64,000 bases of DNA from Lachnospiraceae bacterium (GTDB taxonomy: Bacteria; Bacillota; Clostridia; Lachnospirales; Lachnospiraceae): NCBI GenBank assembly GCA_015057275.1, contig SVEO01000012.1, positions 1 through 64,000 on the forward strand. Direction: 5' to 3'. The notes under the pieces are model-generated. The model saw nothing but the letters and a program-made list of their open reading frames with translations. It had not been told where the DNA came from and searched no databases. Positions 40,399 through 48,935 of this stretch are shown here, piece after piece (positions within the stretch are counted from its first letter, which is position 1; the number at the start of each line of letters is the position of its first letter). The position numbers were made by a program, and so were the translations under genes.

Positions 40399-40464
40399 AT
40401 GAGCAATTTAATAGTTAAAGTTGAGAGCACATATCATATACATACCATTATGTTTCGTTTATAG
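40399..40464 (+). CDS. Candidate leader peptide (21 residues) of the GNAT gene
   Basis: A short frame MSNLIVKVESTYHIHTIMFR plus a final Leu starts about 21 nt after the predicted transcription start. AGGTAGGTGA lies just upstream as a ribosome site. It ends 30 nt before an intrinsic terminator that precedes the acetyltransferase. The arrangement matches leader-peptide attenuators of resistance genes. No homologue is recognised and the frame could be chance. Confidence 0.4.
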   Translation: MSNLIVKVESTYHIHTIMFRL

Positions 40465-40494
40465 GATGATAATTGTATAGCCGTGATAAATATA

Positions 40495-40527
40495 ACATGT
40501 TTTCAGCTTTGAAGACATGTTTTTTTA
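40495..40527 (+). terminator. Terminator-like attenuator in the GNAT leader
   Basis: ACATGT (40495-40500) and TTC (40502-40504) pair with GAA (40511-40513) and ACATGT (40515-40520), loop AGCTTT, followed by six Ts (40521-40526). It lies between the consensus promoter and the ribosome binding site GGAGG at 40530, so it would stop transcription before the acetyltransferase unless prevented. Confidence 0.65.
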
Positions 40528-40539
40528 TTGGAGGCAAAT

Positions 40540-41019
40540 ATGAATAGAGAAATTGAAATAGTTACAGCAAGGAACGAGCAAATGCATATAGAAATTCTTT
40601 TACCTATGTGGCTAACATATATGCATGAGATAAGAGAAAGTTCTACAAGTGATGAACTAAGAGAAGAATTAGAGTGTCGTCTTAGAATATCAGAAACAAA
40701 TGATAATATATTTTTTGAAATTATATGGAGTGAAAGTGAAGCAGTGGGCTTTACATTCTATTGTGTAGATGGTGGGATTAGAAATGTTATTCCACCGGGA
40801 TATGGGTATATTATGGAGTTTTATGTTGCTCCTCAGTGGCGACAAAAAAATATTGGAAAGAGTTGTGTTGAGGAAATTGTTAAGAAACTTAAGACGATGG
40901 GCTGTCCGAAAATATATTTAACTTCGGTAGAAGAAAGTGAAAAATTTTGGAAAAAGACAGGCTTTGTCAAGAGTGATTTGAAAGACCCGGATAATCACCT
41001 AAATATATGGTTTGACTAG
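40540..41019 (+). CDS. GNAT family N-acetyltransferase
   Basis: This 159-residue protein has the GNAT fold, with the acetyl-CoA-binding segment YIMEFYVAPQWRQKNIGKS (the RxxxxGK variant of the Q/RxxGxG/A motif) and a late FWKKTGF that is common in this superfamily. The substrate is unknown. I chose ATG 40540, with GGAGG 6 nt upstream; an in-frame ATG at 40528 overlaps the ribosome site. It lies at the left edge of the AT-rich island and has a leader with a short peptide and a terminator, so inducible expression is plausible. Confidence 0.85.
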   Translation: MNREIEIVTARNEQMHIEILLPMWLTYMHEIRESSTSDELREELECRLRISETNDNIFFEIIWSESEAVGFTFYCVDGGIRNVIPPGYGYIMEFYVAPQWRQKNIGKSCVEEIVKKLKTMGCPKIYLTSVEESEKFWKKTGFVKSDLKDPDNHLNIWFD

Positions 41020-41081
41020 AAATAATTCAATAATTCGTTGAGAATTATTCAACGAATATGTTATGGATTGATAGTGCTTTG

Positions 41082-41130
41082 AACTGTATTATTGTGGTAT
41101 CGATATCGAAAGTACAATAATACAGTTTTT
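41082..41130 (+). terminator. Perfect 14-bp hairpin with T run upstream of the XRE gene
   Basis: AACTGTATTATTGT (41082-41095) pairs perfectly with ACAATAATACAGTT (41114-41127), then TTT continues. The loop contains the palindrome TCGATATCGA. It can terminate GNAT transcripts, but lies only 7 nt before GGAGG of the next gene, so it could also act as an attenuator or operator. Confidence 0.65.
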
Positions 41131-41147
41131 AAATGGAGGATATTTTT

Positions 41148-42188
41148 ATGAGTATATTAATAGGTGAAAATATAAGAAAATTCAGAAAAGAAAAGGAAAT
41201 ATCACAGGAAACTTTAGCAGAGAGACTTGGTGTGACATTTCAGGCAGTTAGTCGATGGGAGCGAAGCGAAGGGTATCCGGACATATCGATGTTACCAATA
41301 ATAGCAGGTTTTTTCAATGTATCAACGGATGAATTGCTTGGCATAAGTCAAAACAGACAGGATGAAGAAGTTGAAAAGATTATTCTTGAATGTATGCAAT
41401 ATGATGCGCACTATGCTGTAGAAAAGCTGCAGGATTGTGTTGATAAAGGATTGAAGATGTATCCGGGAAACTTTAAGTTGATGAGTTGGTATGTATATGC
41501 ATTTCAAAGAAAAGAGCCTTTGAAAGCTATTGAGGTTGGTGCGTATGTAATGAATAATTGCCACAATGAAGAAGTCAGAGGATTTGTTAGAAGAAATTTA
41601 GTGTATGCATATCGTAACAATGGTCAAATAGATAAAGCTGTAGAAATAGCAGAAGCGTTGCCTCATTATTATGATACGAGGCAGGATGTGTTACGAGATA
41701 TGTTGACGGGAAAAGAACGATTGGAGCATGTGCAGCATATGTGCATTGACCTTGCATATGAGTTTTGGTTAAGTATTCGAAAGATTTATGACCAGTATAG
41801 TACCGATGAACAGATTGAGCTGTTTCAAAAAAGCAATGCCATATATGATGCAATCTATGAAAATGATGATATGCCTATAGCACTTAGTCGAAAAATGCGT
41901 AACTATCAGGGTATGGCAGAGGTGTCATTGAAAGCGGGAAGAATAGAAGACGGTTTTAAGTATATGGAAAAGGCTGCAGACTGTGCAATTATACATGATA
42001 AATTGCCGAAAAAGGCGTACAGTAAGTGTATTTTGTTTAGTTGTCATCCATACGATAGAAAGTGGGAGGCTAAGCCTTGTATTGAACTAAAGAAAGAATT
42101 GCTTTCGGACTTTGAGACGGAGGATGAGTTTTATGGGGAGACAAGGGAGAGAAAAGAGTATAGGCAGATAATGGGAATGTTGGATTAA
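41148..42188 (+). CDS. XRE family regulator with helical-repeat C-terminus
   Basis: The 346-residue protein has an N-terminal Cro/C1-type helix-turn-helix (ETLAERLGVTFQAVSRWERS, residues about 17-36) and a long helical C-terminal region similar to TPR-like sensor domains of Clostridial regulators. I chose ATG 41148, with GGAGG 8 nt upstream. The target is not visible; the palindrome in the hairpin loop just upstream is a candidate site for autoregulation. It follows the GNAT gene by 128 nt. Confidence 0.85.
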   Translation: MSILIGENIRKFRKEKEISQETLAERLGVTFQAVSRWERSEGYPDISMLPIIAGFFNVSTDELLGISQNRQDEEVEKIILECMQYDAHYAVEKLQDCVDKGLKMYPGNFKLMSWYVYAFQRKEPLKAIEVGAYVMNNCHNEEVRGFVRRNLVYAYRNNGQIDKAVEIAEALPHYYDTRQDVLRDMLTGKERLEHVQHMCIDLAYEFWLSIRKIYDQYSTDEQIELFQKSNAIYDAIYENDDMPIALSRKMRNYQGMAEVSLKAGRIEDGFKYMEKAADCAIIHDKLPKKAYSKCILFSCHPYDRKWEAKPCIELKKELLSDFETEDEFYGETRERKEYRQIMGMLD

Positions 42189-42207
42189 TATTGGTATTGT
42201 GTTCTAC

Positions 42208-42236
42208 AAGGCAGGTCGTTGGATCTGCCTTGGATT
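42208..42236 (+). terminator. Possible terminator of the XRE gene
   Basis: AAGGCAG (42208-42214) pairs with CTGCCTT (42225-42231), followed by GGATTTTA. The T run is short. Confidence 0.4.
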
Positions 42237-42323
42237 TTATAGAGAGATATGGATGAAAAATATTATGTGTTATGGTATAATTTTATCCAGTAATGTTGGA
42301 GAATATATTTGGAGGTGGATAAA

Positions 42324-42467
42324 GTGTACGATTGTGGATTTACAAAAGGAAATTATAGATTTAGATTTCGAACTGGTGGAGTTATTATAAAAGATAATAA
42401 GATGCTGTTATTGCTAGAGAGAATAATTGCTCAGGGATGCATTTTGATGCGTGTAGAAAATTTATAG
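42324..42467 (+). pseudogene. Truncated Nudix hydrolase remnant
   Basis: From the GTG at 42324, with GGAGG upstream at 42311-42315, the frame reads VYDCGFTKGNYRFRFRTGGV then IIKDNKMLLL before drifting and stopping after 47 residues. This beginning is typical of Clostridial Nudix hydrolases of about 140-150 residues. The Nudix box itself is missing. Similarity ends near 42415, which is a candidate breakpoint with imported AT-rich DNA. A possible extended -10 (TATGGTATAAT, ending 42281) lies upstream. Confidence 0.5.
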
Positions 42468-42746
42468 AATAAACAAGGTCAAATAGAAGAAGTAAATGAT
42501 ATTAAAATTTTAGAATATTGGCAATTAGTAAAATTATTAAATGTCAATATTATTGCTCCTAAGAAGGATCCACTTATTAACAACGAATTGGCTAACGTGT
42601 TGATATCAAACGAATTATCATATCAAAACAAAGCAGAATTAATTTTAAATTTTAATGAAAAAACATGGCGTAATGTATATCTGCTGATGAATAATAAAGA
42701 AAACCATATTGGATTTAGGGTGAGAAAAAATGAATGCGCTTTTTAA
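42468..42746 (+). pseudogene. Orphan C-terminal coding fragment before the VirD4-like gene
   Basis: The same frame as the Nudix remnant stays open after its TAG for 92 codons and ends at a TAA overlapping the next gene by 17 nt. It has no plausible ATG start (the only ATG is near its end). The predicted protein is Asn/Leu/Ile-rich (for example EYWQLVKLLNVNIIAPKKDP) and not recognised. It looks like the 3' part of a gene that lost its front end. Confidence 0.35.
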
Positions 42747-44547
42747 TGTAAAATCATTAAGTAAAAACTGTGAAAGAGAGTATACGAAACGTTTTTTTCC
42801 AAACAATGATATTCTTAATTTGGACGACTACTCAAATGAGTATAACTTAAAAACTGTTCGTTACAAAGAACTTGAAGATCATGAAATTTGGGGTATGCTC
42901 TATTCGATGAATCGTGATAAATACAATGAATTATCCGTTACTTTTCAAGAGACTGCCCACACTTTGGTGGTTGGTACTACCCAAGTAGGAAAAACTTGGG
43001 GACATGTTATGGATTCGGTATATTCTTTATCAGCAAAGAAAAATAAGCCTTGTTTTATGATTGCAGATCCTAAAGGAGAAATTTCTGAAAATGCTACAGA
43101 AATACTTAAAAAAAGAGGATATAAAATCTTTGCGCTTAATTTCAAGGATACTCAGTATTCAAATATGTGGAATCCACTACTTGAAATTTACGATGGTTGG
43201 ATGGAAATGAACAGTATTGAAGAAAGGCTAAAATATCATAGTTCATTGAGAGGTCTGTCAAAATATATTCTTGAGGATAATAGTAGCACATACGAAAAAG
43301 CAGGTTGCTTTTGGAGTTTTGACGGCAAGGCGTATTCTAATGAGGAGCATGCGGATTTTGCTGTGGCTCACAAAAAAAGTGAAATTGAAAGTCATACTTC
43401 TGATTTAATTAATCAATTGGTTGCCTCTTTGGGTTCCACTGCAGTTCAAAATTCAAAGGATCCTGGTTGGCAACAAGGCGCTCTTGAAATATTAAGGGGT
43501 ATGATCTATTTAATGCTTGAAGATGCTTTGGATAGCCGCAGTGGTTTTGAACGAAAGAATATGAATTTTATGAATATGCAGCGCTATTATGAAATTCTGC
43601 GTGAAAATGTGTTAACCGGAATGAATAACACGCCATTGCTTAAAACAACTAAACTTTGGCACAAAAAAATCACAGACGATTCTATAAGGCATATGCGTGG
43701 ATTTTTTGAGAACGCCCCGACTACAACCAGAAGCTATTTAGGGGTCTTTGACAACATAATGCAAGAGTGGTTCAATCCTAAAATATACTCGTTAGCTAAT
43801 GATAATAATATTGATCTAAGTAATTGCGACGAACAGCCGTTTGCAATATTTCTTATTACTAGAGACTATGAGAAAAGTGATTATTTTATCGCAGGCCTGT
43901 TTATTGACTGGGTATATAAAGAAATGTTAATGAAAGCCGAGGCAAACGGCGGCAAATTAAATAGAGAAATGTTTTTTATTCTTGATGAGTTTGCAAATAT
44001 TCCAGTAATTAATGGCTTTACAAATAAAATTTCGACAAGTCTTTCAAGACGCATTGTTTTTCAATTGTATGTTCAATCTTATGAGCAAATAGAAGGCAAT
44101 TATGGAATCGCCGATGCAGGAACTATAAAAGCAAATTGCAATGTAGAGATATTTTTGGGCTCACAAAGCCACAGAACAAAACGGGAATTTTCCGAAAAAT
44201 GTGGAACAAGACGTATAAAAACATTGGATGCAGCACTATCTCCAGACAAGAGAACCATTATGGAAATCCCCGTTCTCTCTATTAACACTCTTGAAAATCT
44301 GACCCAAGGGGAGGCATATGTAAAACGACTAAATAGGCCAACCTCAAAAACACATTTTGAAATGGCTTATAAGTGTAGCGAATTATCGCACAATAAACTC
44401 TCGGCTAAAGAACTGGGTATCAATTCTATCCCCTATAATGATGAAATATTCGTTTATAAATACCTGGAAAATGAACATCCTATGGCAACTCACGATAAGA
44501 TAAATAAGGGAGAAAAAACAAAAGAACCCTTTTTCGTAGATATGTGA
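42730..44547 (+). CDS. VirD4/TraG-like ATPase (orphan coupling protein)
   Basis: This 605-residue protein is a type IV coupling-protein ATPase by motif: Walker A VVGTTQVGKTW near residue 82, MIADPKGEI, and Walker B MFFILDEFANIPVI. Coupling proteins normally have N-terminal membrane helices and sit beside a relaxase and a type IV secretion system. Here no membrane helix is visible and no such partners occur in the window. It may be a leftover of a conjugative element or a soluble ATPase recruited to the island. AGGGTGAG precedes the ATG. The next gene has its own promoter. Confidence 0.85.
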   Translation: MNALFNVKSLSKNCEREYTKRFFPNNDILNLDDYSNEYNLKTVRYKELEDHEIWGMLYSMNRDKYNELSVTFQETAHTLVVGTTQVGKTWGHVMDSVYSLSAKKNKPCFMIADPKGEISENATEILKKRGYKIFALNFKDTQYSNMWNPLLEIYDGWMEMNSIEERLKYHSSLRGLSKYILEDNSSTYEKAGCFWSFDGKAYSNEEHADFAVAHKKSEIESHTSDLINQLVASLGSTAVQNSKDPGWQQGALEILRGMIYLMLEDALDSRSGFERKNMNFMNMQRYYEILRENVLTGMNNTPLLKTTKLWHKKITDDSIRHMRGFFENAPTTTRSYLGVFDNIMQEWFNPKIYSLANDNNIDLSNCDEQPFAIFLITRDYEKSDYFIAGLFIDWVYKEMLMKAEANGGKLNREMFFILDEFANIPVINGFTNKISTSLSRRIVFQLYVQSYEQIEGNYGIADAGTIKANCNVEIFLGSQSHRTKREFSEKCGTRRIKTLDAALSPDKRTIMEIPVLSINTLENLTQGEAYVKRLNRPTSKTHFEMAYKCSELSHNKLSAKELGINSIPYNDEIFVYKYLENEHPMATHDKINKGEKTKEPFFVDM

Positions 44548-44571
44548 TTATGTCGTATGCTCTGAATAAGA

Positions 44572-44600
44572 TTGCACTAGAGTAGAAAATAAGTTATAAT
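44572..44600 (+). promoter_or_regulatory. Promoter of the RNA-repair operon
   Basis: TTGCAC at 44572-44577 and TATAAT at 44595-44600 are 17 bp apart. The predicted start near 44607 leaves only about 9 nt before the first codon. Confidence 0.65.
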
Positions 44601-44615
44601 TAAAGCGATGATTTT

Positions 44616-45083
44616 ATGTTTGATAAAGTAGACAGCAATAGTAAAGTGTATTTAAATAAACACTTTGTTGGTAAGCCACATTCTGAATATATATTTAAGG
44701 TGGATTATACCGTTATTTTCACAAATGAGGAAAAGAACATAAAGAAGCAAATCGTTGACAAGGATGGAAATATATTGGATTTTCCGGGCTTTGAGTACGA
44801 CGATAAACTTAACGAAGAATTGGGAAGAAGAACTATAGAACCTATTGTAAAGTATGAAGCTATATTTGAAAAGATTGATGATAATAAATTTTTGATGATA
44901 TGGACGATAAGACCTGATGGAAGATATTGGATGGACTCATTTGGCTTTGGAGCCGAAGATTATGAATCATTATCACTGTATACGTATATTGATTCTAACG
45001 GTAATTTTACAATGCCATTTAAGCTTTACAGTATAGGTTATCAATTTTATGGAGACTGTCGACTCAGTGGTGATAAGATATGA
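44616..45083 (+). CDS. Unknown protein, first gene of the RtcB operon
   Basis: This 155-residue protein is not recognised. It is rich in beta-type sequence (SEYIFKVDYTVIFTNEE; KYEAIFEKIDDNKFLMIW) and has no membrane segment or known motif. It starts with ATG only about 9 nt after the predicted transcription start and lacks a ribosome binding site, so the mRNA may be nearly leaderless. Its stop overlaps the rtcB start by 4 nt (ATGA), which ties it functionally to rtcB. Confidence 0.7.
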   Translation: MFDKVDSNSKVYLNKHFVGKPHSEYIFKVDYTVIFTNEEKNIKKQIVDKDGNILDFPGFEYDDKLNEELGRRTIEPIVKYEAIFEKIDDNKFLMIWTIRPDGRYWMDSFGFGAEDYESLSLYTYIDSNGNFTMPFKLYSIGYQFYGDCRLSGDKI

Positions 45084-46261
45084 ATTATGATTTAAAAATT
45101 TTTACTGAGAATATTGAGCCTGAAGCAATTAATCAAATTTATGAGTTGATTAAGCTTGCACCGTTTGAGAATGCAAAAATCAGAATTATGCCCGATGTGC
45201 ATTATGGAAAAGGATGCGTTGTGGGTTTTACAAGCACTTCTAATGGTAAAATTATTCCCAATGTAATAGGTGTTGATATTGGTTGCGGAATGTTAACCGT
45301 TAAGCTCGGTAAACAAAACCTTGATTTAGTGGAGTTGGATAATTTTATTCGAAATAATATTCCTGCAGGTTCTAATGTCCATAAACACTATAAAGAAACC
45401 GATTTGATAAAGAATTTGCGTTGCTTTAATAAACTCCAAAATCTAGATAAATTATACTGTTCTTTAGGTACGCTTGGCGGAGGTAATCATTTTATCGAAA
45501 TTGATATAGATGATAATGGTGAATACTATCTTGTAATTCATACAGGTTCTCGAAATTTAGGGCAACAGGTTGCTACTATATATCAGAAGCGAGCAATCGA
45601 GATGTGCAAAAGCTCTGCAGAATCACAAAAGAATGAAATACATAAGAAATTAGTAGCCGAAGGGAAAGTCTCTGAATTACCAGATACATTAAAGCAGATT
45701 TCTGAGGAGTTTTATTCTCTTACCAAAATACCGACGCATCAATGTTATCTTTGGGGAATTGAGAAAGAAAACTATATGCACGATATTAAGGTGTGTCAGG
45801 AATTTGCCAAGCTTAATAGACAAGCTATTGCAAATAGTATATTGAAGCATATAGGAATTAATAATGCAGTGTCTTTTGATACGATACATAACTATATTGA
45901 TGATTATGGTATAATTAGAAAAGGTTCGATCTCGGCTCATAAAGGGGAACAAGTTATAATTCCAATGAATATGCGTGAAGGTTGTTTGATTGCCGTAGGC
46001 AAGGGTAATCCCGATTGGAATTATTCTGCTCCTCATGGTGCTGGCAGGCTTTACAGCAGACAAACGGTGCAATCGTTGTTTACGGTTGAAGAATTCGAAA
46101 AAGAAATGGAAGGAATTTATTCAACATCGGTAAAGCGCTCGACACTTGATGAATCTCCAATGGCATATAAACCGATGGACGAAATTGTTTCGTTTATATC
46201 ACCGACTGTAGATATCGTAAAGGTAATTAAGCCGGTTTATAATTTCAAAGTGGGAAAGTAA
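45080..46261 (+). CDS. rtcB: RtcB family RNA ligase
   Basis: RtcB joins RNA 2',3'-cyclic phosphate (or 3'-phosphate) ends to 5'-OH ends using GTP and Mn2+. The 393-residue protein has the metal-binding residues in GVDIGCGM, GGGNHFIE and VIHTGSRN, and the guanylylated histidine in APHGAGRLYSR. It belongs to the shorter RtcB forms (about 390 against 480-500 residues in the archaeal type). Start overlaps the preceding gene. It would repair breaks left by RNases such as toxin nucleases that leave cyclic phosphate ends. Confidence 0.95.
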   Translation: MNYDLKIFTENIEPEAINQIYELIKLAPFENAKIRIMPDVHYGKGCVVGFTSTSNGKIIPNVIGVDIGCGMLTVKLGKQNLDLVELDNFIRNNIPAGSNVHKHYKETDLIKNLRCFNKLQNLDKLYCSLGTLGGGNHFIEIDIDDNGEYYLVIHTGSRNLGQQVATIYQKRAIEMCKSSAESQKNEIHKKLVAEGKVSELPDTLKQISEEFYSLTKIPTHQCYLWGIEKENYMHDIKVCQEFAKLNRQAIANSILKHIGINNAVSFDTIHNYIDDYGIIRKGSISAHKGEQVIIPMNMREGCLIAVGKGNPDWNYSAPHGAGRLYSRQTVQSLFTVEEFEKEMEGIYSTSVKRSTLDESPMAYKPMDEIVSFISPTVDIVKVIKPVYNFKVGK

Positions 46262-46280
46262 TTTAGCAGGTGTTTGTTTT

Positions 46281-46736
46281 ATGAAAGTGATATTTATTGA
46301 CTTTGACGGCGTATTAAATACCGAAAAATATGTTCGCAGTTGTGCAGAGTTTGGTTTGATAATAGACCCTTCCAAAATGGTTTTATTAAAACAAATAACA
46401 GATGCAACCGATGCTAAAATCGTCTTGTCAACTTCTTGGCGTGAGCATTGGGATGAAGAACCTCAAAATTGTGATAATATAGGAATAGAAATTAACAATA
46501 TTTTTGAACAGTATGGTTTACATATTTTTGGTAAAACGCCAATTTTAAATTCCTGTCGCGAAGACGAAATCGCCGAGTGGCTTAAAACCAACCCACAAGT
46601 TTCTAATTTCGTTGTATTTGATGATAGGTTTTTAGATTCGGAAATAATAAGAGAACACTTTGTAAAGACGTCGGGTTATTCAAAGGGTTTAGATGATGCT
46701 TCTGTAGACAAGGCAATTGAAATATTAAATAGTTAA
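46281..46736 (+). CDS. HAD-type phosphatase of the RNA-repair family (HAD_SAK-like)
   Basis: This 151-residue protein has HAD motif I FIDFDGVLN, motif II STSWREHW and the late acidic motif FVVFDDRFLD. The pattern matches the small HAD family found with RNA-repair enzymes (the Swiss Army Knife RNA repair HAD domain). It may remove phosphate groups from RNA ends before or during ligation. It lies 19 nt after rtcB, with only a weak GCAGGTG ribosome site, in the same operon. Confidence 0.8.
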   Translation: MKVIFIDFDGVLNTEKYVRSCAEFGLIIDPSKMVLLKQITDATDAKIVLSTSWREHWDEEPQNCDNIGIEINNIFEQYGLHIFGKTPILNSCREDEIAEWLKTNPQVSNFVVFDDRFLDSEIIREHFVKTSGYSKGLDDASVDKAIEILNS

Positions 46737-46747
46737 GAGGTGGTTTT

Positions 46748-48196
46748 ATGGTACAAACTTTATTGCTTAAAGCAATTTTAGAAGATGCTGAAGATGTTAT
46801 GACTGAATTCGGCGGTGAATACCTTACCGCTTCGCATATTGTGGTTGCAATTGCCGATTTTTGCAAAACGAAATATAACGGTTTAGATAGTTATTATTTA
46901 GCGTATCCCCGTTTTGAAGAAGAAAGATTAAGATATATTTTCGAAAAAGAAATAAAAATGGCGGGATATTTAAGATTGGCTTTATCAATTAATTCCAAAA
47001 TGAACATTGATGAAAAGGAATTTGATTTAAAAGCTTGTGAATGTGTTGCTTTAGCGCGTGGTGCGGATATATTATCAGCTGATGTAGTTTTTGTTTGTGC
47101 TATGTTGCAAATAAATGAAAAGTCTAAACGTACACTCCGTACTGTTTCTGATGTGAATACTGTGTTTGCTCTCTTACAAGAAACCGATAAAAATATATTT
47201 GATTACACAATAGCTAAAATTGATGAGGTTTGCGCTTATCTTAAAAAGAAATCTAATGAAGCTGTTAGAATAAGGGATTGGAAACCGGCGGCTAAATTTG
47301 CCGAACCCGAAGAACTGATAAAACAGTTTTTTGACAATATTAGCACAAACTTTGAAGACAATGTTTTACGCATTACAATTCCTAAATTTTTACGGGAAAG
47401 AGATTTAAAATTAAGTGTTTATAAAATAAATGATTGCTATATCGTACACGACAATGGGTGTGCGGTCCAATGTCTTTCTATGCGAATTGACAATAGTAGA
47501 CTTCAAAAGGTTTTAGAAGTTTTATGGGGTGAATCAAATTTACAGGATAATAAACTTTTTACTGAGTTTAAGGATGCTAAAACTATCTTGTACTTCATTC
47601 AAGAAGTTATTTTAACTGCGAATGCTGATTTGTACTACGAATATTTTAAAGAAGAACCTTTTGGTCGTCGTCGTTACATTGAGCCTTGTGATGTTCTTAA
47701 AGATGAGCAACAGGCTAAAGAATTTGATGTAGAGGTTTTTCTTGATAATTTAAAGGCGACTTTAACAGTCAACTACGATGAAATTAGAGGACTTATTCTT
47801 CGCTTTAATTCAAAATATTGTAATTGTAGTTATGGAATAAATATATCAATTGAAACTCTTGAAAATGGTACACTTCGCTTTAGTGATGCTTATAAGAATA
47901 AAAGTTATGAGACAGGCGAAATGCTGGAAGCTTTTTATTTTGGTAGTGAAAAAGAAAATGCGGATATGTATTATGAACTTATGCAGAAATTGGCTAAGCC
48001 GTTTGGTATGAAGTTTGATAGGACTTCAAGCATTATTTTCCCCGAATATTGTGGACAAGAGCATAATCATAAAAACCCATATATGCTTTCAACTGAACAG
48101 AATTGGTTATTGGATTTTTATAACTTTATGAATAGTGCAGTTTTAATCTCGGTGGTTGCGGATCGGATAAATTATGAAAAATTAAGGGAATGGTAA
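46748..48196 (+). CDS. Clp-N-like repeat protein with unknown C-terminal domains
   Basis: This 482-residue protein begins with two helical repeats like the Clp N-terminal substrate-binding domain (LLKAILEDAEDVMTEFGGE then YLTASHIVVAIAD; second repeat LKACECVALARGADIL). There is no AAA ATPase. Residues about 210-270 (VLRITIPKFLRERDLKLSVY, then DCYIVHDNGC) resemble DUF1828, and a related beta region may follow near 345-420. Function is unknown; an adaptor role is inference. AAGAGGTGG precedes the ATG, and the next gene starts 1 nt after its stop. Confidence 0.65.
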   Translation: MVQTLLLKAILEDAEDVMTEFGGEYLTASHIVVAIADFCKTKYNGLDSYYLAYPRFEEERLRYIFEKEIKMAGYLRLALSINSKMNIDEKEFDLKACECVALARGADILSADVVFVCAMLQINEKSKRTLRTVSDVNTVFALLQETDKNIFDYTIAKIDEVCAYLKKKSNEAVRIRDWKPAAKFAEPEELIKQFFDNISTNFEDNVLRITIPKFLRERDLKLSVYKINDCYIVHDNGCAVQCLSMRIDNSRLQKVLEVLWGESNLQDNKLFTEFKDAKTILYFIQEVILTANADLYYEYFKEEPFGRRRYIEPCDVLKDEQQAKEFDVEVFLDNLKATLTVNYDEIRGLILRFNSKYCNCSYGINISIETLENGTLRFSDAYKNKSYETGEMLEAFYFGSEKENADMYYELMQKLAKPFGMKFDRTSSIIFPEYCGQEHNHKNPYMLSTEQNWLLDFYNFMNSAVLISVVADRINYEKLREW

Positions 48197-48197
48197 A

Positions 48198-48929
48198 ATG
48201 AAGAACAAAAAGAAATTGTTTGTTGTTTCGGATATTCACGGGCACTACACTCTGCTTAAAGATGCGCTTAATAATGTGGGATTTGATAACGATAACCCTG
48301 AGCATTTACTGATTTGTTGCGGAGATTATTTTGATAGGGGAAGAGAAAATTTTGATGTGCTGAAATTTTTTGAAAGATTAAAGCACAAGGTTTTATTAAG
48401 AGGAAATCACGAAGATCTTTTGCTTAAGCTTTTGCAAACAGGCAAGGTTCTTCCGCACAACTATATTAACGGCACTATGCAGACATTGACCGATTTTTTT
48501 GGAAAATATTCTATTGATCCCATAGATGATACCATAGATTTTTCGGGCAAGACACGAATGGTTGACAGAGTTTGTGATTTTATTGATGAAACGGTAAATT
48601 ATTTTGCAACGGAGAATTATGTCTTTGTTCACGGTTGGTTGCCTGAAAATGTAAAAACTGTCGACGAACTAAAAAAGGCAACCGATAGCGATTGGGAACA
48701 GGCTAGATGGATAAAATGGATAGAAAAGTATGATGGTTTAAAACCCATTGCAGATAAAACTCTCGTTTGCGGGCACGTACCGACGTTTTATGCAAGCAAG
48801 TTCGATAAGAGCCGAGATGAAAATAACTATGAAATCTTTTATGGAAATGGTATAATTGCTATAGATGCAGGAACTTTCGATACAAAGCAGATAAACGTGC
48901 TTGTGTTAGAGGATAATTTGGTGGAGTGA
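48198..48929 (+). CDS. PPP-family metallophosphatase (calcineurin-like)
   Basis: This 243-residue enzyme has all metal-site motifs of the PPP branch: SDIHGH, GDYFDRG, RGNHED, VHGW and CGHVP. Family members hydrolyse phosphoproteins, diadenosine tetraphosphate, or 2',3'-cyclic phosphates of RNA (as in the phosphatase domain of bacterial Pnkp). Its place inside an rtcB operon makes RNA end-processing or reversal of phospho-signalling equally plausible. It starts 1 nt after the previous stop, so translation is coupled. Confidence 0.88.
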   Translation: MKNKKKLFVVSDIHGHYTLLKDALNNVGFDNDNPEHLLICCGDYFDRGRENFDVLKFFERLKHKVLLRGNHEDLLLKLLQTGKVLPHNYINGTMQTLTDFFGKYSIDPIDDTIDFSGKTRMVDRVCDFIDETVNYFATENYVFVHGWLPENVKTVDELKKATDSDWEQARWIKWIEKYDGLKPIADKTLVCGHVPTFYASKFDKSRDENNYEIFYGNGIIAIDAGTFDTKQINVLVLEDNLVE

Positions 48930-48935
48930 TAAGAT

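Noticed and set aside
42199-42390. 63-codon frame overlapping the Nudix remnant
   Set aside because: It has no ribosome site and is out of frame with the recognisable Nudix sequence.
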